Positions 12,486 to 25,049 of a DNA stretch of 64,000 nt are shown here, piece after piece. The stretch is from Cristatella mucedo. Taxonomy: Eukaryota; Bryozoa; Phylactolaemata; Cristatellidae. The position numbers were made by a program, and so were the translations under genes. Within the stretch, counting starts at the first letter, position 1. Each line of letters starts with the position of its first letter. The stretch lies in NCBI GenBank assembly GCA_009760855.2, contig WPIO01000073.1:1-64000 (forward strand). Direction: 5' to 3'. A model generated the notes under the pieces. The model was not told the origin of the DNA and did no database searches. It saw only the letters and a program-made list of their open reading frames with translations.

Positions 12486-13505
12486 TCAAATGGTTAGTGG
12501 TAACATGCCCAATGTCAACAGCATTAAATTGTTAGTGCTGACGAGCACAGGGTCAGCATGAAAATGTGGTTATTGGCAGCATGCGCCGTGTCAGCGCGCA
12601 CAAGCACAAAAAATGACAATCACATGTACCTACTAAATGCTGTGGTAAGAAGATGCGTTTGTAGCTTCGTCTTGAATGTCGTCAAGTCAGGGGATGTCGT
12701 GACGTCAGTCGGAAGTGAGGTTCAGACTTTGGAAGCATAGACGAACTGAGCGCTCGGTTTCCAAAGGCTGCGAGCTGGGTTGGTCCAGCGGTTAAGGTGC
12801 TCGCCCCGACTAAGGTCTGGCTGAGGTCGTGGGCTCGAGCCCTGAGGCATATGTGAAGCGCCTGAATAGAGATTTAGTTCTCTTGGGGCGCTATACAAAT
12901 GAATTATATATTTTTTTATTATATTTGAGGTTTGAACGATGTGCAACAAAACGATTAGATTATAAATGTGGGTACGTCGATGCCTGGCCTGGTGGAGAAG
13001 TATTTGTGATAGGTAGGGTAGAGCCAGAGAATGAAGGGACCTAAAAATGAGCGACAGCGCCTTGAAATCGATACGCTGCTTGATTGGAAAGCAGTGTAGG
13101 TCGGCGAGAAGTGGTGTAATGTGGCAACTGCGACTCTCATGGCAGACATACCTGACTACAGAGGTTGGCACTAAAAATGTAAGCGCCAGACTGCACATGC
13201 CGGGAGACCAGCAAGCAGTGAGTTACAGAAGTCGTGACGGGATGTCGCGAATGCACATACCAATTTAGATGCGGCATCTCTGTCTGAACAAGCCCGAATT
13301 TTAGCAATGCTATGTAGCTGAAAGTAGGCAGACTTGACTGTGGGGGCCGAATGTGGTCGTCCAATGAAAATCGTCCAATTTGGAGCATGAAGCATAGAGT
13401 TCGTGCAAATTCAACAAGACATATGCTGGCAGAGCCGATTGTGAGAGCTAACCTTTCCAATTTTTAAGATTCACACTTGGTTGGTTCGCAACCAGTAAGT
13501 TGATT
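12486..13505 (-). mobile_element. LINE family A, 3' half, minus strand, split by a SINE
   Basis: The minus strand encodes pieces of reverse-transcriptase C-terminal sequence (LTIGSASICLVEFA, SLDDHIR) and the downstream region (CHITPLLADLHCFPIKQRID), with frame breaks. The same order is seen in the copies at 47,760 and 62,595. A tRNA-derived SINE interrupts it at 12,775-12,915. The 3' untranslated part with GGGTCAGCATG is at the low-coordinate end. Confidence 0.85.
12775..12915 (+). mobile_element. SINE-1 (tRNA-derived), inserted in a LINE
   Basis: Head: GGTCCAGCGGTTAAGGTGCT, which fits a tRNA-like box A, and GGGCTCGAGCCC, which fits box B. Body: TGTGAAGCGCCTGAATAGAG, then CTTGGGGCGCTATACAAATG and a T-rich end. 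Near-identical copies are at 18,965 and 34,615. The tail has the same GCGCC...GGGCGC stem as LINE family A, which suggests that LINE mobilised it. Confidence 0.88.
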
Positions 13506-15430
13506 TCTGCGTCATCCAATTTATATATCGATGTATACCTGTGACCATTAGCGATGGTCCCCGCCCCGAAAGGTGCACCACTATAGCACAACGTGCTACG
13601 AATAGTACGCCATGCGATAGTAAAGTGAATGCCCGAGCACCAAAAAGTCCACAGTTACGCTTAGCAGTTCGTCGCCATTGGTTCAGTTTCTCGGACTCTC
13701 TAAAGGCAATCTTTCGCGTGAGCTACTGACTATACAGGTCCCTACGGTAGCCATTCTGAGGTTTCGTCGTCTCATTAGCGTCAAACCGTCTTCTGATGGC
13801 ATTATCGCGCATGCCTGCCTGCCAGCATAGCATCTTGGTAAATGAAGCGTATTAATAGACCCACTTCCCCAAACCCCGTTTCGTCTGTCCGGGAAGCCGC
13901 TCTTAGCTACTGGTTATTATCGTCTCCACGTAGGTCACGCTGTCGCAATTATTACTAAACGAAAAAGAAAAAAAGTTATATAATTCATTTGCATAGCGAA
14001 GAGAGAGCTTAATCTCTCTATTCAGGTACTTTACATATGCCGCGGTGCTTGGCAGCAGACGACCATGTTTTGAAAGGCGTGCCTAGCGCATGTTGGGCAC
14101 TACGGTTGGGATAAATAGTGGAATTATTGATTAAAGGCGCAGCAAAGTGCTACGCGAAGATAGATAGCTTTCTCCATAGAGAAATTATACAGCAAAGAAG
14201 TTTTAGGAACCAGAGTTATCAAGGGGCTATCTAAGCTCATTCTGTATAAACATCAGTTGCTGGCTGAAATCTTAATTCTAATAAAGGCATTTACAGAAAG
14301 TTCATAATCGTGTTATGAAGCGGTTTTGTTTATATGTATGAGTACATATGATTAGGGTTTTCCTCATATTTACGCGAATGCTTAGGGCAGCATGCTGGAA
14401 AGCTGATGCCGGTAGTGGTAATGTGTACAAGTATGGGTGTGCATATAAAGGACGATAGTTCCTCACGTGACCGCTGTGTTAGCTGTCAGCAAAACGCCGT
14501 ATCAAAATACAAGGAAAAGCTAAATTGTTAACCTATGAATAAGTTTCCTGTAGCCTTAAAGGCTAATCTGTCTGTACATCCGGCGCTACTCAACTGTTCT
14601 CACAGAGGTTACTCAACAAACACTCGGAAAGTGCGCGATAACCAGGTGCAGATCGCGTGCTGAGAATACAGCTCAAATAATAAAGTAGTTCCGACGCCGC
14701 AGCTTCTGAATACAAGGGATCGTGTTCACTTAGGAAAATACTGTATGCAGCATAAGTGTCGCTTGAATGGATATGTCGTCAGCATTCTCATCCCAATATC
14801 AATTCACCGCAAAACTAGTGCATTGCGAACTTGACTTCGATGAAGCACGAAGCAATGCAAAATACTCTCGACGGAGCGCTCCGGCACGGGAACGTGCACA
14901 AGAGCCTACGAAGGCATCAACGGTGCATATCGAACGCACCTTCACTCGGGCCGGCATGCTCTCGGGCCAACTGCCTCAGCATTCTGGCCTCGGACCTTGT
15001 CCGCGCATTGTCGTCAAAGGGCACCGCCGTAAATATACATCAAAGGCCAGTCGGCCAAATCTTCAAAGGCCATAATTCAGTGGCTCGTCTACCAGTCGAC
15101 ATTCAAGGACCATGAAATGGCCCCAAGTATATCCGCTGTCGTGCTGGATAGTGAATAGCATGAAACTTACAGGCATTCTTGAAACGACGGGCCAGCGGCA
15201 CTCCGTAAACTGTTCATGCAGTGTGTCAGTGTTGGAATCAAAATCACCTGAGGCGCTTCCTCTCGCCGGCCGTTGCATGGTCTTCGCATTCACTGTAAGG
15301 ACCGGAATCAGCACAAATCGGCCATCTTATCTCATGGGGATAGCGACCGCCAACGATTCAACTAGCTTTAAACCGAGCGCGAACCCTAGTTCGCTGCATC
15401 GTTCCTAGGGCAGCCCTACATCGACGCTGC
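13506..15430. other. Unassigned DNA, no gene seen
   Basis: About 1.9 kb with mixed base composition and only short reading frames. Apart from a minus-strand SINE-1 fragment at about 13,975-14,050, no repeat family, RNA gene or protein similarity was recognised. It separates block C copy 1 from the GA tract of the same unit and may be an insertion in the array. Confidence 0.5.
13975..14050 (-). mobile_element. SINE-1 fragment, minus strand
   Basis: The reverse complement reads GTACCTGAATAGAGAGATTA then CGCTATGCAAATGAATTAT and a T run. This is the 3' body and tail of SINE-1. The tRNA-like head is missing. Confidence 0.75.
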
Positions 15431-15809
15431 GTCTAATCGCTCATCGTCGAGCGACGGCGGCGGCGGTTTCCGGTCCAGTGTCAACAGGTCCCTGCACCAC
15501 AGCTGTCGCTCAGACGATGTCAGCAGCTCGATGAGATCGCGCTAGCTGTCAGGTTGACTGAGCAGATGCTGACACTGTGCTCCCTATCCACCCCGACCGT
15601 TGCTGCCCTGCTGTGGGAGAGCACAGGCAGCGGCGGAAGGTGAAGCCGAATGGACGGGCTTGGAAAAGTGGGCTCGAGGTTCTGTGTAGGCGAGGGACTG
15701 AGGGCGGGGTAGGGTATAGCTGCTGAGAAAGATGGCAGGCGGGACGTTGTCAGGCCAGACAGAGGGGTGCCATTGCGAAAGAAGATACGTGAGATTAGAA
15801 CAGGGAGCG
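15431..15809. other. Unassigned GC-moderate segment before a GA tract
   Basis: Non-repetitive in this window, with no coding signal. Its position corresponds to the end of block C before the GA tract, as at 20,060-20,134, but the sequence is not clearly the same. Confidence 0.4.
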
Positions 15810-15849
15810 AGTGTGAGAGAGAGATAGATAGAGAAAGAGAGAGAAAGAG

Positions 15850-15925
<76 letters not shown>
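15810..15925 (+). repeat. (GA)n microsatellite
   Basis: Purine-rich run, perfect (GA)n from about 15,860 to 15,921. It lies directly before block D, the same arrangement as at 20,135-20,350. Confidence 0.92.
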
Positions 15926-16590
15926 GACTAGAGTGACGAGAGCAGTGAACGAAGAGAATGCGGAGACGTCCGTCGCTACTGAGCAGCTACTCAGGCAAGC
16001 ACCCGGCTCGGACGTTCGAGCTCCGAGCGAGGAGTGCTGGCCGAACGTGCTCTCGGTGCTCGATGCTATACGTTTTGGCTTCCTGCATGGAAACCGAACG
16101 GTTACCCAAAGGAGCGTGATTGTGCTAAATAAATAAATACAAGCTGATTTAACAGCTTCTTTTGTTTAGCGACAGAAGAGCCTTTACGGCTATCACCACC
16201 GTATTCAGAGGCGATAAAGGCTCGACCACCACAGGATTGGAACCCATGACCTCAGGGAGGTTGTGAAAAGCAACCGCATTACCAAGTGTGCGATCATGGC
16301 TCATCAAGTTGATAGATGGACGGCCTCATCTGGAGTCAGCTTGGCCTTGGCTTGCTGCATCAGGTCACCAAGCGAGCTCGCGATTTCCTGTCCCGGTAGG
16401 GGGCAAAAACCGCAACGTCTCTGCCGCTTCTAAAGCATGTGTCGTAACCAAAGCGGCTGCTTTTATTTAGCCGCTTAAACGTTCAGCGACTGCATGAGAC
16501 GTTTTACCGTACTTACGGAGGCATTTCATGTCTTTGGAAGTTCACTGACGTCAAGATTATGCGCGAGCAGGCCTTAGTTGCTACTGGGGC
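15926..16590 (+). repeat. Block D, copy 1, split by a SINE
   Basis: Landmarks shared with 20,351-20,850 are GCTACTGAGCAGCTACTCAG, CGAGCTCCGAGCGAGGAG, AGATGGACGGCCTC and CGCTTAAACGTTCAG. A minus-strand SINE-2 interrupts it at 16,135-16,310. No protein was recognised. Confidence 0.82.
16135..16310 (-). mobile_element. SINE-2 (tRNA-derived), minus strand
   Basis: Reverse complement of the element at 36,025. Landmarks on the + strand are GCTGATTTAACAGC, GACAGAAGAGCCTTTACGGC, TATCACCACCG, GGATTGGAACCCATGACCTC (box B) and AAAGCAACCGCATTACC (box A). It belongs to a second SINE family, distinct from SINE-1. Copies are at 32,110 (minus) and 36,025 (+). Confidence 0.85.
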
Positions 16591-17085
16591 CGGGATCGAA
16601 AAAAATGGGCTTTGACTCAGATGATTCGGCGATCCGATAAGAACTCGCTTAACGTAAGCAGCTAGCGATCTATGGCTACAGATCGGTGGCCCTTCCTGAA
16701 AGGACGGCGGATAGGTGAGGTGAAGGATAGGTACGCAGAGGGAAGGCACTCAGTAAAAAGTATGATTTGGACACTCACGAATACGGAGCGTTCATGGCGT
16801 GGAGTACTGTCATTCTTGCATTCGCCCAGTCAACTTGCACAGCGGCAGGCTATCCTGTCATCGACGTCGCGTCGGGGTGTCTTGAAAATTCTGAAGGTAG
16901 ACGCACTTAAACCATGAACACGTGAATATCGACAAGCTGAAGGGGGCGGGGTTGGTGGTCGAAGCAGCATGTAAGTGCAGTGATCAAGAGTAAAACTAAA
17001 TGGCGCTACTTGATGCATAAGTTCCTTTCTACGTAGCAGTCCCACTTTAAAGCTAAGGATTCGTAAGTCGGTGGAACTCCAGATG
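16591..17085 (+). repeat. Block E, copy 1
   Basis: Shares GCGATCTATGGCTACAGATC, GGTGGCCCTTCCTGAA, GGACACTC...TACG and TTGCACAGCGGCAGGCTATC with 21,355-21,790. It is followed directly by block A in both places, which supports a true tandem unit. Confidence 0.85.
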
Positions 17086-17815
17086 GTGCTTCAAGTGACG
17101 CGATCACATCAGATATTAATAAATGGGTCGCTGGTGGCGTTATTGAAGCTCTGCACTATTGTTAGGGTCATTGAATGTATTCTATTCAATCACTTTCCGG
17201 CCACCACTCGGCCTTTCTGGCAAAAATCAAATGGATCCGGCCGCGACCGGCGGTTTCTGCCCGGTCCGGATTATCCACAGCAGCCGGTATAACTAGTTTC
17301 GCAACGATCGCTCTGGGATAGCCTGCCCAGTTTTCGAGCGCCACCGCTCTCCTCGAAGCCGATTCGGCGGCCGCGTGTCAACAGCCGAGCGGACGCAGCG
17401 GACCTAACGATGCGACCAAGAGGCGCGACGGCAGCAGAGGTGACTGCGCTGATCGAGAGGCCACAGCGGCCGCTGCATGCGCGATGCGTGCTCTTCCTAA
17501 AGGATTTGCCGCACTTTGGACCGAGCGTTTCTCTAGACGTTCCAGTCAGTTGCCGGCACGCGCTAGACCGCGAGAGCTCCATTACTTATGGCCGCCCCCG
17601 TGGTGGTATGCCTGCTGACCGCTGCCCAGCGGCTGCAGACGAAGCAAGTGGCAGAGGACGGTGCGACCGCGAAACCACTGACGGCCGTCTGCGGCTCTGC
17701 TCGCCGGCAAATCTCAGGAGGCCATACCCGAATCGCGTGCGATTCTCAGCCACAGTCCTCTGACATTTGCTTCGATCGTTCGTTTCAATCGTTCTTGATC
17801 GTATGATCAGCAATA
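17086..17815 (+). repeat. Block A, copy 3 (longest)
   Basis: Begins near GATGGTGCTTCAAGTGACGC, then TCGCTGGTGGCGTTATTGAA and CCGGCCACCACTCGGCC, and ends with TTTCAATCGTTCTTGATCG before the next GA tract. Copy 4 at 21,791 is closely similar over its length. Short reading frames on the + strand are shared between copies but look like nothing known. Confidence 0.87.
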
Positions 17816-17924
17816 AAGAAAGGAAGACGAGAGAAAAGGGGTGAAATAGACCATCGAAGGTGAGCAAGGAAGAGCGACGCAGAGACAGAGAGAGATAGGA
17901 AGAGAGAGCGAGCGAGAGAGAGAG

Positions 17925-18002
<78 letters not shown>

Positions 18003-18019
18003 AGACAGAGAGAGCGAGC

Positions 18020-18057
<38 letters not shown>

Positions 18058-18213
18058 AATAGAGAGAGACAGGGAGAGAGAGAGAGAGAGAGTGAAATGA
18101 GAGAGACAGTGAGAGAGTGGGAGAGAGTCAGAGAGACAGATGCAGAGAGAGAGACAGAGATAAATAGATAGATAGAGAGGGAGAGAGAGATAGTGAGTGA
18201 GAGAGAGATAGAC

Positions 18214-18309
<96 letters not shown>

Positions 18310-18331
18310 TGAGTGAGAGAGAGAGATAGAC

Positions 18332-18374
<43 letters not shown>
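17816..18374 (+). repeat. GA-rich tract of unit 3
   Basis: Mostly (GA)n with GACAGA and GATAGA interruptions. Clean runs lie at about 17,932-17,999 and 18,213-18,306. A short motif with GATAGTGAGTGAGAGAGAGATAGACATAG character occurs twice, at about 18,189 and 18,305, so the tract contains its own internal duplication. Confidence 0.92.
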
Positions 18375-18375
<1 letters not shown>

Positions 18376-18962
18376 TTCAAACGGCGTTCTGAATTCAAAA
18401 GTCAAAGCAACTGTTGAGGCATTAAGCAGCTCTATCTTGTTGCAATCGCGCTCTCGCCACCGTGCAGCGCCTGAGCACCTTGATACCCCTGTCGCGCTGA
18501 GCAAATCCGGTATTCCGTCGTTTGTGATGAAAGCGTGTTGCAGAAGCGGAAGGCGATGGCGGAGTTTGGACAGACGGATACTGCAAGGGGACCGCCGATT
18601 TTTTCGCAACAGACATTTGTGATCGATACGCCGAAAGAGCGCATTCATTGTCACTCCAGCATCCCATACGGGAGGGGCAAACGAAGGCGGTGGATAGTTG
18701 GAGCCGGGCCAGTGGTAAGATTGCCGGGGTCGCAGGTCAAGGTCATTGGTCGCGTGCAAAGTCGGCTGTGAAGGCTCCGACTGCAATGAGGCTGACGGCT
18801 GCTCTGGAAAAGTACGGTATCAGGAAAATCATGCACATCAGGTCGTGGCCTGGCAGCGTGAAGCGAACGCTCGACACAATGAACAGTTGCCCAAAATGAG
18901 CCTTAGGCTGGGGTCTTACAGCTGGACGGTCGAGCTTGCTGATATTTTGGCCGTTGGTTATT
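18375..18962 (+). repeat. Block B, copy 3
   Basis: Starts with GGCGTTCTGAATTCAAAAGT, then GCGCTGAGCAAATCCGG, TTTGGACAGACGGATACTGC and GAGCCGGGCCAGTGGTAAGA. It follows a GA tract as in the other copies and ends at a SINE-1 insertion. Confidence 0.87.
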
Positions 18963-19112
18963 TATCGAGCCGGTTTTACCAAGCGGTTAAAGTGCTCGCC
19001 TCGACCAAGGTCTGGCTGTGGTCGTGGCTCGAGCCCCGAGACGTATGTGAAGCGCCTGGATAGAGATTAAGTTCTCTTAGGGCGCTATACAAATGAATTA
19101 TGATACTATTAT
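18963..19112 (+). mobile_element. SINE-1 copy
   Basis: Box A-like AAGCGGTTAAAGTGCTCGCC and box B-like GGCTCGAGCCCC, then GAAGCGCCTGGATAGAGATT and AGGGCGCTATACAAATG with an AT-rich tail. It sits between block B and block C of the third unit. Confidence 0.88.
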
Positions 19113-19144
19113 AATAATGACGAGTAATACGTTTATCAACCTAC

Positions 19145-20134
19145 GATTGGAGTGCTTTGAAGTAATACAACGAATTCGGGCACGAGCCAGTCGGCCACTG
19201 GAAAGTTCAGTCTTTTCGAGTGCCTATCTCTAACTCAAGAGAGCTCTCTACAAAGCATGCAATGACTCCAATGAACTCGCATTGTTTGCTCTCGACCTAT
19301 TAATAACTTTCTCTCTCTGGGATCGCCTCGCTAGCGACAAGGCGGCGGTAATCAAAATCGTACAATCACTTTCGAGGTATTCGTGGCGAGCATCGGCTGA
19401 GCGCTCGGCGTCCGTGAAACCCGCTAGACCGGTGCTTCTCAACCGTCCTAATGCCGCGACCCTTTAATGCGGTCACTCATGTCGTGGCGACTCCCAAACA
19501 TAAAATTAGTGCTAAACGTGGAAATGCATGTTTTCCGATGGTCTTAAGCGATTCCTGTGAAAGGTTCGCTCGACCCCCAAAGGGTCGCGCGACCACGAAA
19601 GGGGTCGCCCGACCCTCAGGTTGAGAGTCGGCCAGAGGCTCGCCGAAGCCATGCACCATGAGACGGCCACCACAGGCTGACGAGCGCGAGGGTACGAGTG
19701 AGCGACGGAGCACGAGAAGCTGTCGCTTCGCTTGCGCCGTCGAACAATCGTCGAGCGCAGCCTTGCACCACACCTACATGCTGCTCTTGCGTGCCTCGAG
19801 ACCACGGAGTCGTTGGATGATTCTTCCGCCGGCGGCCACCGCTTCCAGACTACCGGCAGCCGCGCCCCCCCCCCCCCCGCTAACTCCATCACCCGCCGGA
19901 GGCCGCTTTACCGCCAGCGAGTGGTCGCCATGGATGCGGCGTCGGCCGTGCCGCCGTGGCTTTCTCCTCCGCCCGCCTCCGTCACCGGGCGGCGGCCGGA
20001 AGGCAGGGAAGCTCGGAGGTCAGCGCCAGTGACGTATTATTCCTTGCTGTGGGCGCTCGGGCGCGCTGGGCGGCGCGACGCAGAAGAAAGATGAGCGGCG
20101 AAACCCCCTACACATACATACTACCGCATATATG
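19145..20134 (+). repeat. Block C, copy 2 (GC-rich)
   Basis: Starts with ACAACGAATTCGGGCACGAG and TGCCTATCTCTAACTC. The later part is strongly CpG-rich, with a run of 15 C at about 19,866. It contains GGTCGCCATGGATGCGGC at 19,924-19,941, also found in copy 3 at 25,383. It could include a promoter-like or first-exon-like piece, but no gene was recognised. Confidence 0.8.
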
Positions 20135-20181
20135 GAGGGTGAGTGAGAGCGATAGAGCGAAAAAGAGAGGAAGAGAGAGAC

Positions 20182-20212
<31 letters not shown>

Positions 20213-20216
20213 GAGT

Positions 20217-20268
<52 letters not shown>

Positions 20269-20289
20269 AAGAAAGAGAGAGAGAGCGAA

Positions 20290-20350
<61 letters not shown>
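20135..20350 (+). repeat. (GA)n microsatellite
   Basis: Purine-rich with AAAGAAAG interruptions and long clean (GA)n between about 20,299 and 20,350. It precedes block D as at 15,810. Confidence 0.92.
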
Positions 20351-20352
<2 letters not shown>

Positions 20353-20880
20353 AGTACAAAGAGTAGAGTGAACGGAAAGAATGAGGAGAAGTCCCTCGCT
20401 ACTGAGCAGCTACTCAGGCAAGCAGCCCCGGCTCGGACGTCCGAGCTTCGTGAGAGGAGTTGGCCTAACGTGCTCACGGTAAGTGACGTTCCAGGTTTTC
20501 CAGCACGGACACCCCACACTTACCCGAAGTAGCTTCGCTGTGCTGGATAGATGGACGGCCTCTGTTGGTGTCCGTGTGGCATTTGCTTTCTGCATCACAG
20601 CACACGAGCCTCCAGCGCCCGCTTTCTCGTCGGATGGCTAATCCACAACTTTCTGCCGCATCTAAAACACGCTGTCGTAACCAAAGCAGCTGCAGTTATT
20701 TGGCCGCTTAAACGTTCAGTTACTGTATGTGTCGTTTTTACTGTGATTACGGAGGCATTTCGTGTCTTTTGGCAGCTCACTGACAGTCAAGATTATTCGG
20801 AGCGAGCGTTAGATGCTTTGGGACCTTGATTAGAACGTTGGGCCTTGACTCGAATGAGCCGACAATCCGATAGGAACTCG
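20351..20880 (+). repeat. Block D, copy 2
   Basis: Shares GCTACTGAGCAGCTACTCAG, CTCGGACGTCCGAGC, AGATGGACGGCCTC and CGCTTAAACGTTCAG with copy 1. Unlike copy 1 it has no SINE. A LINE 3' end is inserted at its right end. Confidence 0.82.
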
Positions 20881-20884
20881 CTAA

Positions 20885-21354
20885 GCGATCTACTCCCCCA
20901 TCAGGCCAAGCATCGTACAACCCACTTTTCGGAATCCAACTGTTTACCAATACCTCGTACAAAGCTTAACTACTTTGGATATCATGCATCTAGTTCGTAC
21001 GCTCCAAAATCCAAAAACTAACTCCCGACTTGCGTGAGAACATCCCCTGACTTGACCACACTTAAAAAGAACTTAAAAACGCATCTATTTAGAACAGCAT
21101 TTAGTGGGTCCCTGTGATTCGTCCTTCATGTGGTTATGGGTGCTGACACTGTGCATGCTGCCACTAACTGTTGAATTACATGCTGAGCCAGTGCATGTCA
21201 CCCCTAACCATGTTTTTCAGGTTGTTTTTAAGCATGATATTACTCACCATTCAGTCGCGTTTCCCTTTGCAGAAATGTAAAGCGCCTAGAAAGAGATTGA
21301 GTTCTCCAGGGGCGCTTTAACAAGTGCATTATTGTCATTAAACTATTATTAAGT
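20885..21354 (+). mobile_element. LINE family A, 3' end
   Basis: Encodes degenerate C-terminal LINE sequence, then the untranslated part with GTGATTCGTCCTTCATGTG, GACACTGTGCATGCTGCCAC and CTCACCATTCAGTCG. It ends in AAATGTAAAGCGCCTAGAAA, GGGGCGCTTTAACAAGTGCA and an ATT-rich tail. This copy shows well that the LINE carries the same tail stem as the SINEs. Confidence 0.88.
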
Positions 21355-21790
21355 GTAAGCAAATAGCGATCCATGGCTACAGATCGGTGGCCCTTCCTGA
21401 ATGGAAGGCGGATAGGTGAGGTGAAGGGAAGGCGCCCAGTGAAGAGTTTGAGTTGGACACTCGCGCGTACGTTCATGGCGTCGAGTATTGTCATTCTTGC
21501 GTTTGCCCAGTCAACTTGCACAGCGGCAGGCTATCGCATGGGCCGGTCTTAGCAAGTCTGAAGGTTGATGCACTTCCACCATGAACACGAGAATATCGAC
21601 AAACTGAAGGGGGCGGGTTTGGTGGTCGAAGCTGCTTGTAAGCGCTGTGATCAAGTGTAAAACTAAATGGCTCTACTTAATACATAAGTTCCTTTCAAGG
21701 TGGCAGTCCAACTGTCCTCACTACGTGGCAGTCCCACTTTCGTAAGTCGGTGGAACTCGAGATGGTGTTCTAAGTGATGCGATCACATCA
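21355..21790 (+). repeat. Block E, copy 2
   Basis: Shares GCGATCCATGGCTACAGATC, GGTGGCCCTTCCTGAA and TTGCACAGCGGCAGGCTATC with copy 1 and is again followed by block A. A stretch with GTGGCAGTCC...GTGGCAGTCC is partly duplicated within it. Confidence 0.84.
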
Positions 21791-22770
21791 GATCTTAATA
21801 AACGGGTCGCTAGTGGCGTTATTGAAGCGCTGCACTATTGTTCGGGTCATTGAATGTATTCTATTCAATCACTTTCCGGCCACCACTCGGCTTTTCTGGC
21901 AAAAATGAAATGGATCCAGCCGCGACCGGCTGTTTCAGCCCGGTCCGGATTATCCACGGCAGCCGGTCTAACTAGTCAACAATCGCTCTGGGGTGGCGCG
22001 CCCAGTTTTCGAACGCCACTGCTCTCTTCACAGTCGATTCGGCGGCCGCGCGTCAGCAGCCTAGCGGACACAGCGGACTCAGCGATGCTACCAAGAGGCG
22101 CGACGGCAGCAGCAGTGAGTGCACCTGATCGAGAGGCCACAGCGGCCGCTGCTCGTGCGATGCGTGCTCTTCGTAAAGGATTTGCCGCACTTTAGACCGA
22201 GCATTTCTCCAGACTCACCAGTCAATTGCCGGCGACCGCAAGAGCTTGGCAATGGCCGCAGTCGGGGTCGGCTGCTCACCGCTACCCCCTCCCGGCCGCA
22301 GGCGAAGCGAGTGACAGCGGACGATGTGACCGTGCAAAGACGTTCTCACCTTCCAAGCTGTGAGCAGAGCCAATAATAATAATAGCAATGCACTGATAAA
22401 GCGCCCCCAGAGAACTCAATCTCCTTCTAGGCGATTTACATTTGCTGCAAAGGGAACCGCCATTGAATGGTGAGTAATATCATGCTTGATAAAAAAAATG
22501 AATAACATGGTTAAGGGTGACATGCACAGGATCAACCAACACCTTGGTGAGGAATAGTGCATGCTCGGATCGCGAAATACATGTTGCTTTAGCAACTACC
22601 CTGACGGCCGTCTTCGGCTCTGCTCGCCAGCGGGTCTCAGGAGAAGATAGGCAAATCCCGTGCGCATAGCAGCCACAGTCCTCGAGCTGTATATTCACTC
22701 CGATCCTTCTTCGTTTCAATCGTTCTCGATCTTAACATAAGGCCGCAGGAAAAGAAGGCGATTGAGAAGA
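21791..22770 (+). repeat. Block A, copy 4, split by a LINE tail
   Basis: Starts at TCGCTAGTGGCGTTATTGAA and parallels copy 3 up to the rearranged region at 22,370. The match resumes at about 22,590 with CTGACGGCCGTCTTCGGCTC and ends with TTTCAATCGTTCTCGATC. The gap is filled by a minus-strand LINE family A tail. Confidence 0.83.
22368..22560 (-). mobile_element. LINE family A, 3' tail, minus strand
   Basis: Starts with AATAATAATAATAGC, then AAAGCGCCCCCAGAGAACTC, TTGCTGCAAAGGGAACCGCC and GACATGCACAGGATCA. This is the reverse complement of the LINE A 3' untranslated region. It is 5' truncated. Confidence 0.85.
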
Positions 22771-24049
<1,279 letters not shown>

Positions 24050-24165
24050 CAAACTTATGGATGAGACGCTTTGGAGTCTGGTAACGAATTCGAGCATTAG
24101 CCTGTTGGACGCCGGAACGTAATTCTTTCCGAGTGCCTATCTCTAACTCGAATGCACCACAGTTC
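24050..24165 (+). repeat. Block C, copy 3, left part
   Basis: Carries GGTAACGAATTCGAGCATTA and GAGTGCCTATCTCTAACTC. It is cut at about 24,166 by an inserted LINE reverse-transcriptase segment and resumes at about 25,050. Confidence 0.8.
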
Positions 24166-25049
24166 GTGGACTTCAAACCTTGCTAGTAAGTTCCAGCCTG
24201 GCTTTAGAGCTTATCAGTCCACAGAGTCAGCACTGCTTAGGGTATACAACGACCTACTTAGGAATGCAGACATGGGTAGAGTGTCTCTGCTTGTATAGTT
24301 CGATCTTTCGGCAGCTTTTGATACCATCGGTTACAAAGTTCTTCTAGAGCGCCTCTCATCTCGCCTGGGCGTCACTGGCACTGCTCTGCAATGGTTCAGG
24401 TCCTATCTCAGTGGCAGACTCCAGAGTATTGACGTGAATGGACAAAGATCATCCGAGGTACCTCTGAAATATGGGGTACCTTAGGGCTCCGTGCTAGGTC
24501 CGGTTCTTTCCTTGGTTTATACTTTCCCTCTTGCTGATGTGATAGCGAAGCACAATCTAGGCTTTCACTTCTATGCGGATAAAACTCGGTTGTACCTTTG
24601 CTTTGATCCCTTCCAGCCTTCGAGCACCTCAAATTATCTCAACTCACTTGCTGCATGTATTGATGACATCCGCACATGGATGGTAGCGCATTTTCTGAAA
24701 CTATACGGAGATAAAACTAACTTACTAGTTATAGGCAATCCCAGTGTGATTCAGAAATTCGAAAGGCTGACGCTCAAAATGGGCTCTGCCAGCACACCTC
24801 CTGATGAATAAGCTCGAAATCTAGGTGTCGTGGTGCAAAGTGACCTCTCGTTAGACGACCACATCAGGTCCACAGTCAGATCTGCCTACTTTCAGCTACA
24901 TAACATTGCCAACAATTCGGGCTTGTTTAGATAAGGTTACCACGTCTAAGTTGGTCCATGCATTCGTGACATCCCGTCTCGACTTCTGAAACTCACTGCT
25001 TACTGGCCTACCAGCATGTGCGATCAGGCGATTGCAGCTGGTGCAAAAC
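24166..25049 (+). mobile_element. LINE family A, reverse-transcriptase segment
   Basis: Encodes a degenerate reverse-transcriptase domain: GFRAYQSTESAL, FDLSAAFDT (first catalytic Asp motif), ALQWFRSYLSGR, GS(V)LGP, then FYAD in place of the usual YADD box, and GDKTNLLVIG. Several in-frame stops (for example after VSLLV and before GSVLGP) show that it is dead. The order and motifs fit a CR1/L2-like non-LTR element. The 3' end is missing, so it is not a simple 5'-truncated insertion. Confidence 0.9.

Noticed and set aside
17586-18786. Ser/Leu-rich minus-strand frames over GA tracts (also at 10,144, 20,121 and 22,637)
   Set aside because: They are (TC)n read as Ser-Leu and differ only by tract length; not proteins.
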